NCBI RefSeq assembly: GCF_002127325.2
Contig: NC_035440.2
Coordinates: 74,092,464 to 74,156,463 of the forward strand
Origin: Helianthus annuus
Lineage: Eukaryota; Streptophyta; Magnoliopsida; Asterales; Asteraceae
Length of the DNA: 64,000 bases
Reading direction: 5' to 3'
Shown: in pieces, positions 30,196-41,121 of the stretch
Position numbering within the stretch: the stretch's first letter is position 1
How the letters are laid out: the number at the start of each line of letters is the position of its first letter
Translations under genes and position numbers: made by a program
Notes under the pieces: model-generated
Databases searched by the model: none
What the model saw: only the letters and a program-made list of their open reading frames with translations
What the model was told of the DNA's origin: nothing

Positions 30196-33100
30196 TGTGA
30201 CAACCCTCACTAAACCAGGTATCCGTACGGTTTAATTAATAATTAATTGCTGCTTAATTACTGTGCTTACTTGAAATTACTGATGAACTGCTACTTGATT
30301 TCTGATACTTGTACATACCTGCATCATACTTTGCATACCGTCACTACATTATTTACATACTAAACTCTAGTGACAAACATGATGCACAAAAAGCACAGTA
30401 GCACTATGAACGGATAACCTATTGAACATGCTGATAAAGCCAGCATCAGGCAGATATTGCCTCTAAGGCCTGTATGAGCCAGGAATATTTTACTACACCC
30501 ATAGTGAGTGTAGGGATACAAGGGTTGTAGAACTGCGTCTCTAGGAATAAGTTACAATGACTGGATGTGCCTAAAACGTACACTAAGCACAAAACACAGC
30601 ACCGTAATGAACAATTCAGCCTCTGGCTAGCTAATAAAGTGCCAAAACATGAGAAAAATATTACTAGACACTTTCCAAAGTGTCGGGAATAAGTGGTGTC
30701 ACTAAAAAGGGCATTAACGACTCTTAAAAGCTTTCTTAAGTGCTTTAACGGATTACTATCCAACCGAACAACCGGACTTTACCCGGGGCATGAAAATATT
30801 GTCATAAACATTATCTGTCTTTTTCTGAGCCAGTTAGGGTCCCTGAACACCCTAACACCCGCCATAAAACACTACACACAACTAACCGGGTTAAGTACCT
30901 AACTAACTAACTTAACCTAACTAGTAACTAACTAATACTTGGAAACAAACTAGAACCCCCCCCCCCCCCCATGGCCGATTTCGGTCCCCATGTAACTAGA
31001 ACATGTACCATTTTCATTATTATAATAACTTGTGTCCCATATCAACAAGACACATAACCCATTGGTTTATAAACTCTAATTTGCCTATAAGTACCTTATG
31101 ATGCACAAGAGATCATTCACCATCCATAACATCACAAACTCTCTCTCTTTCCCTCTCTACCATTCTCGGCCGAACACCCCCCCTCCCCTACATCCATTGT
31201 CGAGTTTGATCATCCCATTTCCAAGCATACACAAGCATCAAGGATCCCGTATTAGGAAGCTTGGTGCAAACGGAAGGCGAAGGACCTCTTTCTCTAGCTT
31301 TTATCCACCTCATTTGTGCTTAGATTCTTCCCTAGCCTCGAGCTAGTGGTATGTCACTTAATACACCTTCTTGAACTAATCTAGAGTGGTTAATATGATG
31401 TGTAATGGTTAAAGCTCGAAATCTTGCAATTTGAAGCTTTAAAGTCTACTAAAAAGCATGTAAAAGATGGATAAAAGATCATGTAATGTGTAAATGTTGT
31501 AGTATTTATTTTGTGAGGTTATTTGAACCCGATCTATGTTGTGGTAGCTCGGATCATCATTTAACCCGGGTTGGTCGTGATCACGAATCATGACATAAGG
31601 ATGTTTTGAATAAAACAAGGGTTAAAAGGTGAAACTCTACCACACACAAATCATGAACTTGTGTAAAAGTGTTTTACTTGTGAAATAGTATTTAAAACTA
31701 GCAGATCTACATATCTACAGGTGGTATTTCCAAAGAACCACGTATCACAGAAATCATGTTTTCTAAAAACGGATCTTACACTTACAAGTATGATTTTTAG
31801 AACACACAAGTGTGTAAGCACTTGTGTAACACAAAAGTTTCGACAAAATAACAATTTTTGTAAAAATGACGAGAAGTTGTAAAGATGGATTTTCTCTAAA
31901 AACGAGGTTTTTACGAGATCGAATTACTTTATATGAAGATCCGCTAAAAATGATGAGATTTACACTATAATTTTAGAAAACTACAAGTTCATGAAATTTA
32001 TGCGAATTACATTGTTGTTAACTAGTTTGTTGTGATGAATGTTGTTTTGATCAAATAAAGAAGTTGTTGAATTGTTTTGTAAAAGAAAATGATGCGCTTG
32101 AAAGCGTGGCCACCTCCAGTTACAGAGGAAACTCTGGCGAAATTTTTCCAAAAACCTAACACTTAGAAATATTTTCACTATAAGTGTTAGAAGTACTTTT
32201 TGAAATGTTTTCGAAATATAAGTTTCGCCACGACTCTATTTACAAATATCGGAGGTGGGATTTTCACAAAATTAAACGTGATAAATATATATTTATTTAG
32301 TAAATATATTTTCTCACAACATTATTTGTCACTATTTTGTGAAGTGTATAAATATTATTTTTAGAGTGAAAATAATATTTATGAACGTTAACGAATCCAA
32401 AATAATACGAACACTTTCACAATAAATATATAAGTTACATCGGTAATTATTATTACCACTCGATCGTTAAAACGTAACTTACGCATTATACGAAAATATT
32501 TATGAACGCGTAATTTTGTCGACGTATTATTTTTGGGGAAATTATGTGAAATGAAAATATAATATTTTTGAGAAAAATATTTATATTTTGAAGTTGGAAA
32601 TAAATATATATTAAGTAAGACTTAATAATATATTTCGAGCACACATGTATTAATCCCCCATCCTTGGGAAGGAGATTAACTACCAAGTATATACGAAAAG
32701 TAAACACGAAATAGTTGTCTAACTGTTTCCCAAGAACTTAACCCATAAAGCTAAGGCACGGCCGTCCGTCTAATAGAGTTAGTACATGTAGGTCGTTGCA
32801 CAGCTGCTTGACTTGGAGTATACTTGGTAGAGACGCACCGACTGTGAGTTCATGTCCCCCCTTTTCTCTTAACTGTTTTCAGTTTTCTAAACTGCGGGGG
32901 TGAAATACATGTTACATTGATTATGAATACTTTATACATGGTATGGTTAGCGTAAGGAGGTTTGTTACTTAGATCATGTGAATGGGTAGGCGGAAACTTG
33001 AGGTCATTAATCCTCAGGGTAGGACCGAGGGGCAGGAGCGATAGATCTATTTAGGTGTAGCGAGCCCAGTCCCAGGCCCAGCATAACGGACCTCGGGATG

Positions 33101-33618
33101 ACTTTGTACCCGACGCATAAATCTGCTAGGTTTGAGCCTTCCTACTTGCATTTCACACATATCAATGGCCTTGCAAACCATTGGTGATCTCTTTTTCCTT
33201 ATTTGCTACATACCAGGATTTTGATAAATACAAAGGTTTGTTTACTCACTTATACATGAACTCGCTCAACATTATTGTTGATTTTCAACTTACATGTATT
33301 TCAGGGAATTAAAGGATCTGGCACGGTATGGCACGTTTTCCCACTGCACTAGTACGAGATCATCCGGGGTTTGGGGAATGTGACTCTTCCCTGGACAAGT
33401 CACAGTCCTTAAACTGTGTTTATGTCATGTTTGTGTTGTTGAACAATGTTATGGTTGTTAGGGTGTTTTCCCGTTAAGACAATGGTATTGTATTTGGTTT
33501 TTAAAACTTAATGGATGATCTTGCATGTTTTTAATTCATATAGCTTTGTTATGATTAAGCTATGGTATTAAGAAGTCACACCAAAATAACCACGCTTCCG
33601 CAAAGCCAGGGTGTGACA
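30196..33618 (+). mobile_element. Solo LTR of a Ty3/gypsy element, 3,423 bp
   Basis: It begins TGTGACAACCCTCACTAAAC, ends GCCAGGGTGTGACA and is flanked by a perfect GGTAG duplication. There is no primer-binding site, polypurine tract or internal domain, so it is a solo LTR left by recombination between two LTRs. The end GGTGTGACA resembles those of gypsy-1 and gypsy-2. It interrupts the minus-strand accessory frame. A possible TATA (CCTATAAGTACC) is at about 31084-31096, and a 15-base C-run is near 30956-30970. The frame at 31098-31346 is likely leader. The orientation is inferred from the TGTGACAACC start, usual for such LTRs. Confidence 0.85.
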
Positions 33619-33623
33619 GGTAG
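33619..33623 (+). repeat. Target site duplication GGTAG, right
   Basis: Matches 30191-30195. Removing the LTR and one copy rejoins the accessory frame across the site. Confidence 0.9.
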
Positions 33624-36092
33624 TGGTGATGAGGATTTTGTATTCTGCTTTTTGACAGGTGGTTTTTCTGGGGAGAGTTTTGGTTTAGGTGTATCAGAAT
33701 CTGACTTCTTAGGTTCAACAGTGGTTTTAAGTTTCGCAGCAGTGGTTGGTTTTTCTGGTGGTGATATTAGTTTAGGAAATATGACAATATGAGATTTGTT
33801 GTGTTTGTGTGATTTTCTTCTAGTTGAGGTTCCAATGTTGAGCACTTCGTTTTCTTTCTTCGCTTTTTTCAGTAACTCCTGCCTCAACACGTCTGTTCTA
33901 CATTCTTTTGTATCCTTCCTCTTCTGCTTTGGTTCAATCTCCTTATCTGTCTGTTTGTTAAGGGTATCATCAATTCCCTTTTTCTTACCAGTATCAGATT
34001 TTCCAGAAGATTTTGCAGAAGTTTGCTTGGTAGGCTTTGGATTTTGTTTTGGTTGATTCCTTGGTGTTGGTTTGCCAAAGTTTTTCATGGAATCCTTCTC
34101 CCCCTTTTCAGCATCATCTTCATCGTCTTTTTCAAACACAGGTGTAGGGATAGTACCAGTTAACTTTGCAATGGATTCTTTTATGCCCTTGATGTCAGCC
34201 TGTGTGTCTTTGTATCTTGCTTCAACCATAACTCTAATTAGCTTCATGTGGGAATTAAGTTGAATCTCAGCCAGTTCCCTTTGAGCTGCAAGAATGGGTT
34301 GTACTGAATTCCAAAGCTCTTGGCATAACTACTGATGAGAAGGTCAACTTTTGAAAGCATCCACCAACTGATTCAATTGATCTTTCATATCAGCAACAAT
34401 TGTTTCCAAGTTGGATATCCTCTTCATCAAATCCTGGTATTTTAGTCCATCACCTAACTTAATAGGATCATCTGAATTCCCACCAGAGGTTATTGTATCT
34501 ACTTTTGAAAGAGGAGGTATCTCCAAATTTTCAATAGTAGATGCCCCTTGTTCTTGGTTCTGGGGACTTCCCTCTGCATTAGTGGTTACCTTAGTGATCT
34601 CACCAGTGGTTAACTTGAACTCACCAGTGGATACCTTGGTAGACACAGCAGTGGTTGCCTTCAAGGGAGTCTGACTGATGAAACTACTGTCCAAATGTAA
34701 ATTAGTGGATTTGACATTTGTAGTAGCTGCTCCACTTGAAATACCATCAAGAATTTCCTGAAATTCAAGAGGTGTAGCCTCCTCAATTGTTTCTGGGTTA
34801 GCTAATTGAACAGGTTCAGGCACAGCTATTGTTGAAGTTAAACTCCCAGTAAAGTGTTCGTGGGAGGGACTACTATGAGTCTGAATGTCAATAGCTTGAA
34901 GCAGTGTTACAAACTTTGGTGGAATAGAAGATGAAGGGATTACTGTCGAAGGAGACATTGCCCTTGGAGAAGGGGTTTTAAGCATACTCTCATATGAGGG
35001 TATGACATCATATTCCGGTGTCCCTGTGAATACAACATGTTCCTTTTGTGAGGATTCATGAGGAGTTTGGTTTAAGGGTTGAGATCTTTCCACATGTTGT
35101 GAGGAAGTAGCAACAGTGGTTTGTAGTGACATCTGTGTTGTCACAGGGTTAACCTCTGGGATCTCATCTTCCAGAGGACCCGTTTTGTGGTTTTGGTGGG
35201 CTTTTTAGATTTTGTTTTGGTCTTTTTGGGTTTTGTTGGTGGGGGGTTTCACAGTAGTAGTTGTAGTGCTGTGATCACCAAGAGCAGTGGGCTCAGCAAC
35301 AGAGGTTTGAGGAGCAGTTGTGGACTCATCTAAAATTTCCTCATTCCCCTCTACTTTAGTTTTGGAAACATCTGACTCTTTAGCCATAAGGCGAGTAAAA
35401 GTTTCAGATATTAGACTGTTCATTTTAAAAGCTTTACCTTGTTCAAAAGTTTTTTGAGAAACATGTTTTTGAAGGTAGTAGCTTAATAGTCTAGGAAACA
35501 TAAGAAAAGTAGCAGTTTGCCCCTTTTTAATGTCTTTTAAATTTGCAACCAAATCAGCAAACAGTGCCTGGGAGTAGTTAAAATCAGTATTTGTCAAAAT
35601 TGCATAACCCAATGACTGAATTTTCAAAGGTATTTCATTAAAAGAAGTAGTTTTATTTGAGAGACAGACTAAGAGAGTATGAAACAGGAATTTCATTGGT
35701 GGTGGAAAGTTAGCTTTAAACATAGTTCCCTTATTCAACTGTCCATCATATACCCTCTCAATCAACTCTGTCTGAATCTCATTTTTTGGGAAAGATGTCT
35801 TACCTGCCAAGTCGTTTACCCCAAATGTTGTTGATATGGTAGTGGGGGTAATAGCAACCGATTCACCTCCGACTTTTGAAGTTACACTGAATGCCACATT
35901 GTTTTGTTCTTCAATATTCGCATTTGCCCAGAAATCACGGAGTGTTTCTTGGTAAATGGGTGTGTCGGCGGTAAGAATGGCCTTATATTTTGATGATGTA
36001 AGAACATCAATCATTGAATGATAGAGAGTATTGTTCTCGGTTTTCTCAAAAATAGCCAGGTAGTTATGCTGCTTTTTCATTATCAGAGCCAT
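33624..36092 (-). pseudogene. Retroelement accessory (third, env-like position) ORF, N-terminal part (broken)
   Basis: The likely start is M-A-L-I-M at 36092, although the open frame extends to 36143. The first 220 residues are a folded-looking domain: IYQETLRDFWANANI, TPTTISTTFGVNDL, ELIERVYDGQLN, PPPMKFLFHTLLVCLSNKT, FNYSQALFADLVANLK and FLMFPRLLSYYLQKHV. I recognise this pattern (short DFW, FLIHTLLQC-like and MYPRF-like motifs) from many Asteraceae proteins encoded next to copia Pol. Long S/T/P/K-rich low-complexity sequence follows, with a short coiled-coil segment (ISNLETIVADMKDQLNQL). One frame runs throughout, interrupted by stops near 35205, 34344 and 34300. No enzyme motif is visible. 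Confidence 0.65.
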
Positions 36093-37902
36093 GATCGGAA
36101 TTGAAACTTGCGAGAGGTTGATGAAGAAGAAGGTGGAAACCACTTTGATGAATTTTAAATTTGAGATGACAATAAAACCTCTGTTTGGGGATGAAACAGG
36201 GTTTTATAAAGTGAAAAAGTGAATGCTGATGTGTCAGAAGTTACAAAGATCAGATGGCTAACATCTGTCTACGTCAGAACCTCTGCTGTGATAATGGATG
36301 ACAATTGTTTGGAAACCATTGTTGGGCAACAACAGATGTTAAGCAACAATGGTAAGTCATCAGTCCTTAGATTAAACAGAACCTATGAGAACAGACAATA
36401 CCCTTCAGCAGTGTTTGGAAACCACTGTTGGGAAACAACAGATGTTAGGTAACAATGGTAAGTCAGCAGTCCTTAGATTAAACAGAACCTATGAGAACAG
36501 ACAATACCCTTCAGCAGTCTTTTGAATTTTTAGTCAAACAGAAGTTTGGAAAACAGCTGTTTTCAACAGACTTTTAATATAAACAAATAAATTCATATTA
36601 AAAATATAAATTAAACATCAGCAGCCATTTAATGCAAAACATTTCAAAAATAAATATTTATTGGAAAACTATAAAATTAAATATCAAGAAACCGAAAGGA
36701 CAAATTTCAAACCTCTGGCATAATTTTTTTTTAAAAAACCTCTTCATTTAAACACCAACAATACTCTACATGGCAAACACAGGCTTCTACCACTTCATCG
36801 GACACAAATATTGTAAACAATGGTAAAGCAACAGTCGCTAGGATAAACATAACTTGTTAAAACAGTGGACAAATTTTTATCCAAACAGAAGTTGATTTAA
36901 AACATCAATAAATACTATGGAAACACTGATGATTAGTTTTAAATTGATTTTATATATTAAGACTTATGATTATGCTGCAATAATAACCTCAGAAAAGCAT
37001 TGTCGGATAGCCTCTCTGGCTGTCACATCAGTTTTTCTAATGTCACCGCAATTTTTAGAGAAACAGAGATTTGCCCAACAGTTGTTTTCCACAAACTTTT
37101 AAGAGTTTTTAAAAATATTTAAAAAAATAGCTATTTTTTAAGAATGGATTTTTGATGTTCTGAAGACATTTTACAAAGATCTGTTGGACAATAACAGATG
37201 TTCATAACTTCTGTTGTGTTAATGGTTGACAATTCTTTGGAAACCGCTGTTGGCAATAACAGATGTTGGCAAAAGTAGCAACTCAACAGTCGTTACATAA
37301 AACAGAAATTATGAGAACAGACAATACCTTTCAGCAGTGGATGAATCTTTAGCCACAGATGTTTTAAAAACAGTTGTTTTCAACAGACTTTTACAGATTT
37401 TTGACAATTTTTTTAAAAATACCTATTTTTTAAGAATGGACTTTTGATGTTCTGAAGACATTATAATGCTTTAATCATCAACAGACGATGATTTCAAGCA
37501 GTTCTTCTCTTTTGGCAAAATTTAATTTTAATAGACCTTTACAATAGCAGATATCAACTCTAACAACTGTTGATGCTAAAATTAGTAAAAATAAAATGCT
37601 CCACAAAGATTAATAGAATTAAAATTTATCTATGACATATGAGGATAGATCAACAATTACATCGAGTACTTAACAACGAAATTTAATATTCTAAAGACAA
37701 TGATTTCAAGCAGTGGTTCTCTTTTGACAAAATTTAACTTTAACAGACCTTTACAATAGCAGATATCAACTCTAACAACTGTTGTTACTAAAATTAGTAA
37801 AAATAAAATGCTCCACAAAGATTAATAGAATTAAAATTTATCTATGACATATGAGGATAGATCAACAATTACATCGAGCACTGAACAACGAAATTTAATA
37901 AT
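36093..37902. repeat. Non-coding region upstream of the accessory ORF with several tandem duplications
   Basis: A unit of about 106 bases starting GGAAACCATTGTTGGGCAAC occurs at 36311 and again at 36417, nearly identical over its length. A more diverged copy is near 37240-37345. A 212-base tandem duplication starts TGATTTCAAGCAG at 37489 and 37701. Words such as AACAGATGTT, TTCAGCAGT and TTTCAACAGACTTTTA recur many times. I see no reading frame. It may be the promoter or leader of the accessory ORF, or LTR-like sequence. Confidence 0.7.
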
Positions 37903-38221
37903 CTAACAGCAAAAATTAAGAAATTTTAGCTTCAACTCCATCGAGTACTGAACTTCTCTATGTATATCTTTGAGCATTGCCATGAACTCCAAGTCTCTAT
38001 CACCGCACTCTATATTACTGACAACACAAAGATCACGTACGACAGTTGAAGGCATCGCCATCAGGTTTCTGGACACATGGTCTCTCGTAAACAGACCAAG
38101 ATGCAGTCCATCAAAACACCTCATCAGCTCTTGAAGAGTAGCACTATCCTCATATACTTGATCCTCAACTTGCTTGATAAAGCGATAGTTTAAATCATCA
38201 GAGTCTGCAGAAGGGTATGAT
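37903..38221 (-). pseudogene. Unrecognised open frame, truncated by copia-E
   Basis: The minus-strand frame reads from the copia-E border at 38221 to a stop at 37903: SYPSADSDDLNYRFIKQVED, ATLQELMRCFDGLHLGLFTRD, VVRDLCVVSNIECGDRDLEF, then MELKLKFLNFCC. About 105 residues are element-external; the apparent start lies in the copia-E LTR and is spurious. Composition looks protein-like (helical, charged, several Cys), and the frame overlaps the end of the 212-bp duplication. I do not recognise the family. Its missing N-terminus would lie beyond copia-E, outside the window. Confidence 0.4.
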
Positions 38222-38850
38222 TGTTGGATTCTGTATGCCCAAGACACATATTAAATTGATGTGGCTACTATGTTATGATCCAAGTCGAGTCATACCCAAA
38301 TACAAGCTAGACTAACACTTATAATATTTATTTATGATATGATCAAATAAATAAATATTAACACTTACGATATTTAGAAATTGGTTTTCTAAGTAATTAC
38401 ATTTGAGAAACTAATAAATTATATGGATAATTTATTTTGAGAGAATATTTTATTTTGTTATTTAATGGGTTAAATAACATAATAAAAAATATAACATAAG
38501 TCTTATAACATATGATGTTATATTTTATAAAAGTTATAAAATATATATATGTAAGACTTATATTATTTAAAAGAAAAAAATTGATTTTTTATATAAAAGT
38601 GCCCCCCCCCCTTCCCAAGAAGTTGTGGTCCAATCACATTACATGCAATTTGCATGTGTAAGATGGGTTTTGATTGGGTGGTCTTTCCAAGACCATTTTG
38701 GTCCAATAATCTTACATGCAATTTGCATGGTTAGATGCACTTTAATTGGGCAAGACTTGTGGCAACCTTCTCTCTCATCCTTTTATTAATTTTTGTATGA
38801 CAAAAATTAAAAACTAGTAGACATAATTTTTCAAGTGCAAGACTTGAATT
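38222..38850 (+). repeat. Copia-E 5' LTR, first part
   Basis: It starts TGTTGGATTCTGTATGCCCA. It is interrupted at 38851 by copia-2 and resumes at 49322. A C-run near 38604-38612 and a duplicated phrase TTACATGCAATTTGCATG (about 38640, 38712) are visible. The preceding 5-mer is ATGAT, and its partner is not in the window. Confidence 0.8.
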
Positions 38851-39331
38851 TGTTGGTGCACTGAATGTCTGTTGACTACGTTTGTATCGAGTCTTAGGTC
38901 TAGATAGATTGTACGGAGTCGAAAAACAGGATTTGAGATGTTAGAGGTGATTTCGCTCATAATGACATAGGTGTCATTTGAAGCGAAATCATGTAGTTGC
39001 TATTTCGCACCAGTGTACATAGTTAGTAGGGGGTTTCGCTCATAGGTACCTGGTGATTTCGCTTATTTGATCACATGGGGTTTCGCTCATGTAGTTTGGA
39101 GCAAAATCAGGCATACTATATAAACCCATGTGTGATTTCATTTGTAACCATTGGAGCAAAATCAGGTCATGCTATAGGTGTCGAAACTCTGTCAAAATCT
39201 ACTCAGAAAGCATTAATAGAGAAGGAAATTGAAAGGAAAAGCTGTTGTTACTTTGTCTACATTGATTCCGCCTTTGTACGCAAAGATGAACTGCCATAAC
39301 TGACTTTTTCGGGTCATAGAACGGTCCAACA
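38851..39331 (+). repeat. Copia-2 5' LTR
   Basis: Starts TGTTGGTGCACTGAATGTCT and ends GAACGGTCCAACA. A TATA box (ACTATATAAACCC) is at about 39115-39127. Upstream are six or so TTTCGCTCAT-type words in both orientations (38945-39110). Confidence 0.95.
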
Positions 39332-39350
39332 AGTGGTATCAGAGCTCAGG
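39332..39350 (+). other. Primer-binding site of copia-2
   Basis: AGTGGTATCAGAGCTCAGG directly follows the LTR and includes the tRNA-iMet complement TGGTATCAGAGC. Confidence 0.88.
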
Positions 39351-39916
39351 ACGAGGAGTTCATACTACTACAGCTTGATTCTACCAGATTCTCTTACTTC
39401 TACTCACTTCTTCTCATACTTTTCTGATTTGAACTGGTTCCTACGATTGAAATGGACTGAATTTCGAGTATAACGTGTAAAACATAGAAATAACAAACCC
39501 TAGAAAGAATCAGGTTAAAATTCGGACTAAAAATGGTGAAAATTAGCTAAAAACCTGATTTCGCTTTTACGGACATCGAAGAGCTTTCGCTTATAAGAAC
39601 CTGATTTCGCTCAAAAACATTTTCGCCATTAGGAGCGAAATACTTGATTTCGCTCATAAGGACATAAAATTCTGATTTCGCTCAAGGGAAACCTGATTTC
39701 GCTCTTAGATAAAGCCTGATTTCGCTCATAGGGAACTTAAGTGTTTGATTTCGCTCTTGAAGTCATTTCTGATTTCGCTCGAAACTAGTTTATATCTGAT
39801 TTCGCTCGAAGTGCATTTTGTTGATTTCGCTCATAGGTGATTTCGCTCGAAATCACTGTTTTTCAAAATTTCGAAAATTTTTCTAAGTGTTTGATGATCT
39901 GTCAGGTACATTCAAG
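39351..39916 (+). repeat. Copia-2 leader with about 12 GATTTCGCTC words
   Basis: Between about 39555 and 39860 the word TGATTTCGCTC, followed by ATA, GAA, TTA or AAA, occurs about twelve times at spacings of 20-30 bases. The LTR of this element carries the same word. The leader ends TTTGATGATCTGTCAG/GTAC, which resembles a splice acceptor, just before the Gag ATG at 39917. Confidence 0.88.
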
Positions 39917-41121
39917 ATGGATGACATTTTCTTGAACCCGTTTAGCGACATGTACACATTTGCTGGAAATTCGGGAGATGATACATCTACAAGCAACAAC
40001 AATGAGAACCCGCCAAATGCCAAGAAGAAATTATCGGATGCTTTGGAGGTTGAAAGTGCTTTTGGAACTTACAACAAACCACCGAAGTTGATGGCTATCG
40101 AGGAGTATAGTCGGTGGGCAAAGAAATTCGAAGATTGGTTGATGGCTTTTGCATTTCTGAGCTGGAAGAGTCTCAAAAATGGATACGATAATGGAGGCAA
40201 AGAGGGTGAAACTTTATCAACATCTGATGAGATAGAGTTGTTTGTTGCTGAGCAGAAATGTATTGCGCTGCTGTTTCAATCTGTTCGTGAAGATATAATC
40301 TCTCTAATCGAATACTCTAGTGCAAAAGATCTCTGGATAAAGTTAGAAAAGAAATGTTTAGGAAGTACTGGAATCGTGAAAAACAAAAAGAAACTTCTTA
40401 GGAAAGAATTTGATTTGTTCGGGTGTTTAAAGAATGAATTAGTTTCAAAAATGATCGAGAGGTTTGGGCACCTGAAGCTGGAACTAGCTAGACATGGAAT
40501 TAAGTATCCTGAAGATGAGCTAGTAGACAAATTGTTCGATTCATTGCCAGACGAGATGGATTGGCAATATTATGCGATGATGCTGAAAAATACTATCAAG
40601 GCGCCAGAAGTGTTAACTGTAGATTTGCTGATTGAGAAACTCGAGAGTCAGGAGTTGGAATTGAAGAAGACACACAAAGTCAATCACTCATCATACCAGC
40701 AGAACTTGGATTTGTATTATCCAAATAGCATGATGCCAAAGAACAATTCTCCCAAAACTGTGTTTTCTGCTGAGAATGTCTCCACACCGAACAAAGAAAA
40801 TTAAAGCAGTGGATATCATAGTGGTTATCACAGTGGATCGTCATCAAATTCAAGCCAATTGATGTAAAGAACTTGTTTCACTGCAACATCGCTGTAGACA
40901 TGAAGAATGCTCATAATTTTAGCGAGGAGTCGGCTAAGCAGCAGATGGTTTTCCTAGCGCCAGTCTTAGAATCTTATGAAAGTCTTGTGGCTGGGAAGAT
41001 TGGCAACACAAACCTAACAAAAGAGGACTATGATCAAATAGATCCTGAAGAAATGGAACTGATTGACATAAGGTTGTGCATGGCCAGTGCTGTTCGTCGA
41101 GCACAACGCTTCATGGAATAA
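39917..41121 (+). pseudogene. Copia-2 Gag, capsid part (broken)
   Basis: ATG at 39917 (M-D-D-I-F-L-N-P-F) matches copia-1. The UBN2-type domain follows: FEDWLMAFAFLSWKSL, EQKCIALLFQSVREDIISL, KKEFDLFGCLK and ERFGHLKLELARHG, then VNHSSYQQNLDLYYP. The frame ends at TAA 40802-40804 and resumes shifted at about 40873 (CNIAVDMKNAHNF to RAQRFME), ending at 41121 through another one-base change. Both breaks are small indels relative to copia-1. Confidence 0.88.

Noticed and set aside
31098..31346. 82-codon frame in the solo LTR
   Set aside because: Lies in the probable R/U5 leader of the LTR, pyrimidine-rich, no relatives recognised.
33562..34263. Plus-strand frames of 63-87 codons over the accessory ORF
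   Set aside because: Shadows of the lysine/proline-rich minus-strand frame.
28785..36143. Viral envelope identity of the accessory ORF
   Set aside because: No signal peptide, transmembrane segment or glycoprotein features visible; the position relative to Pol is inferred from relatives, so only env-like position is stated.
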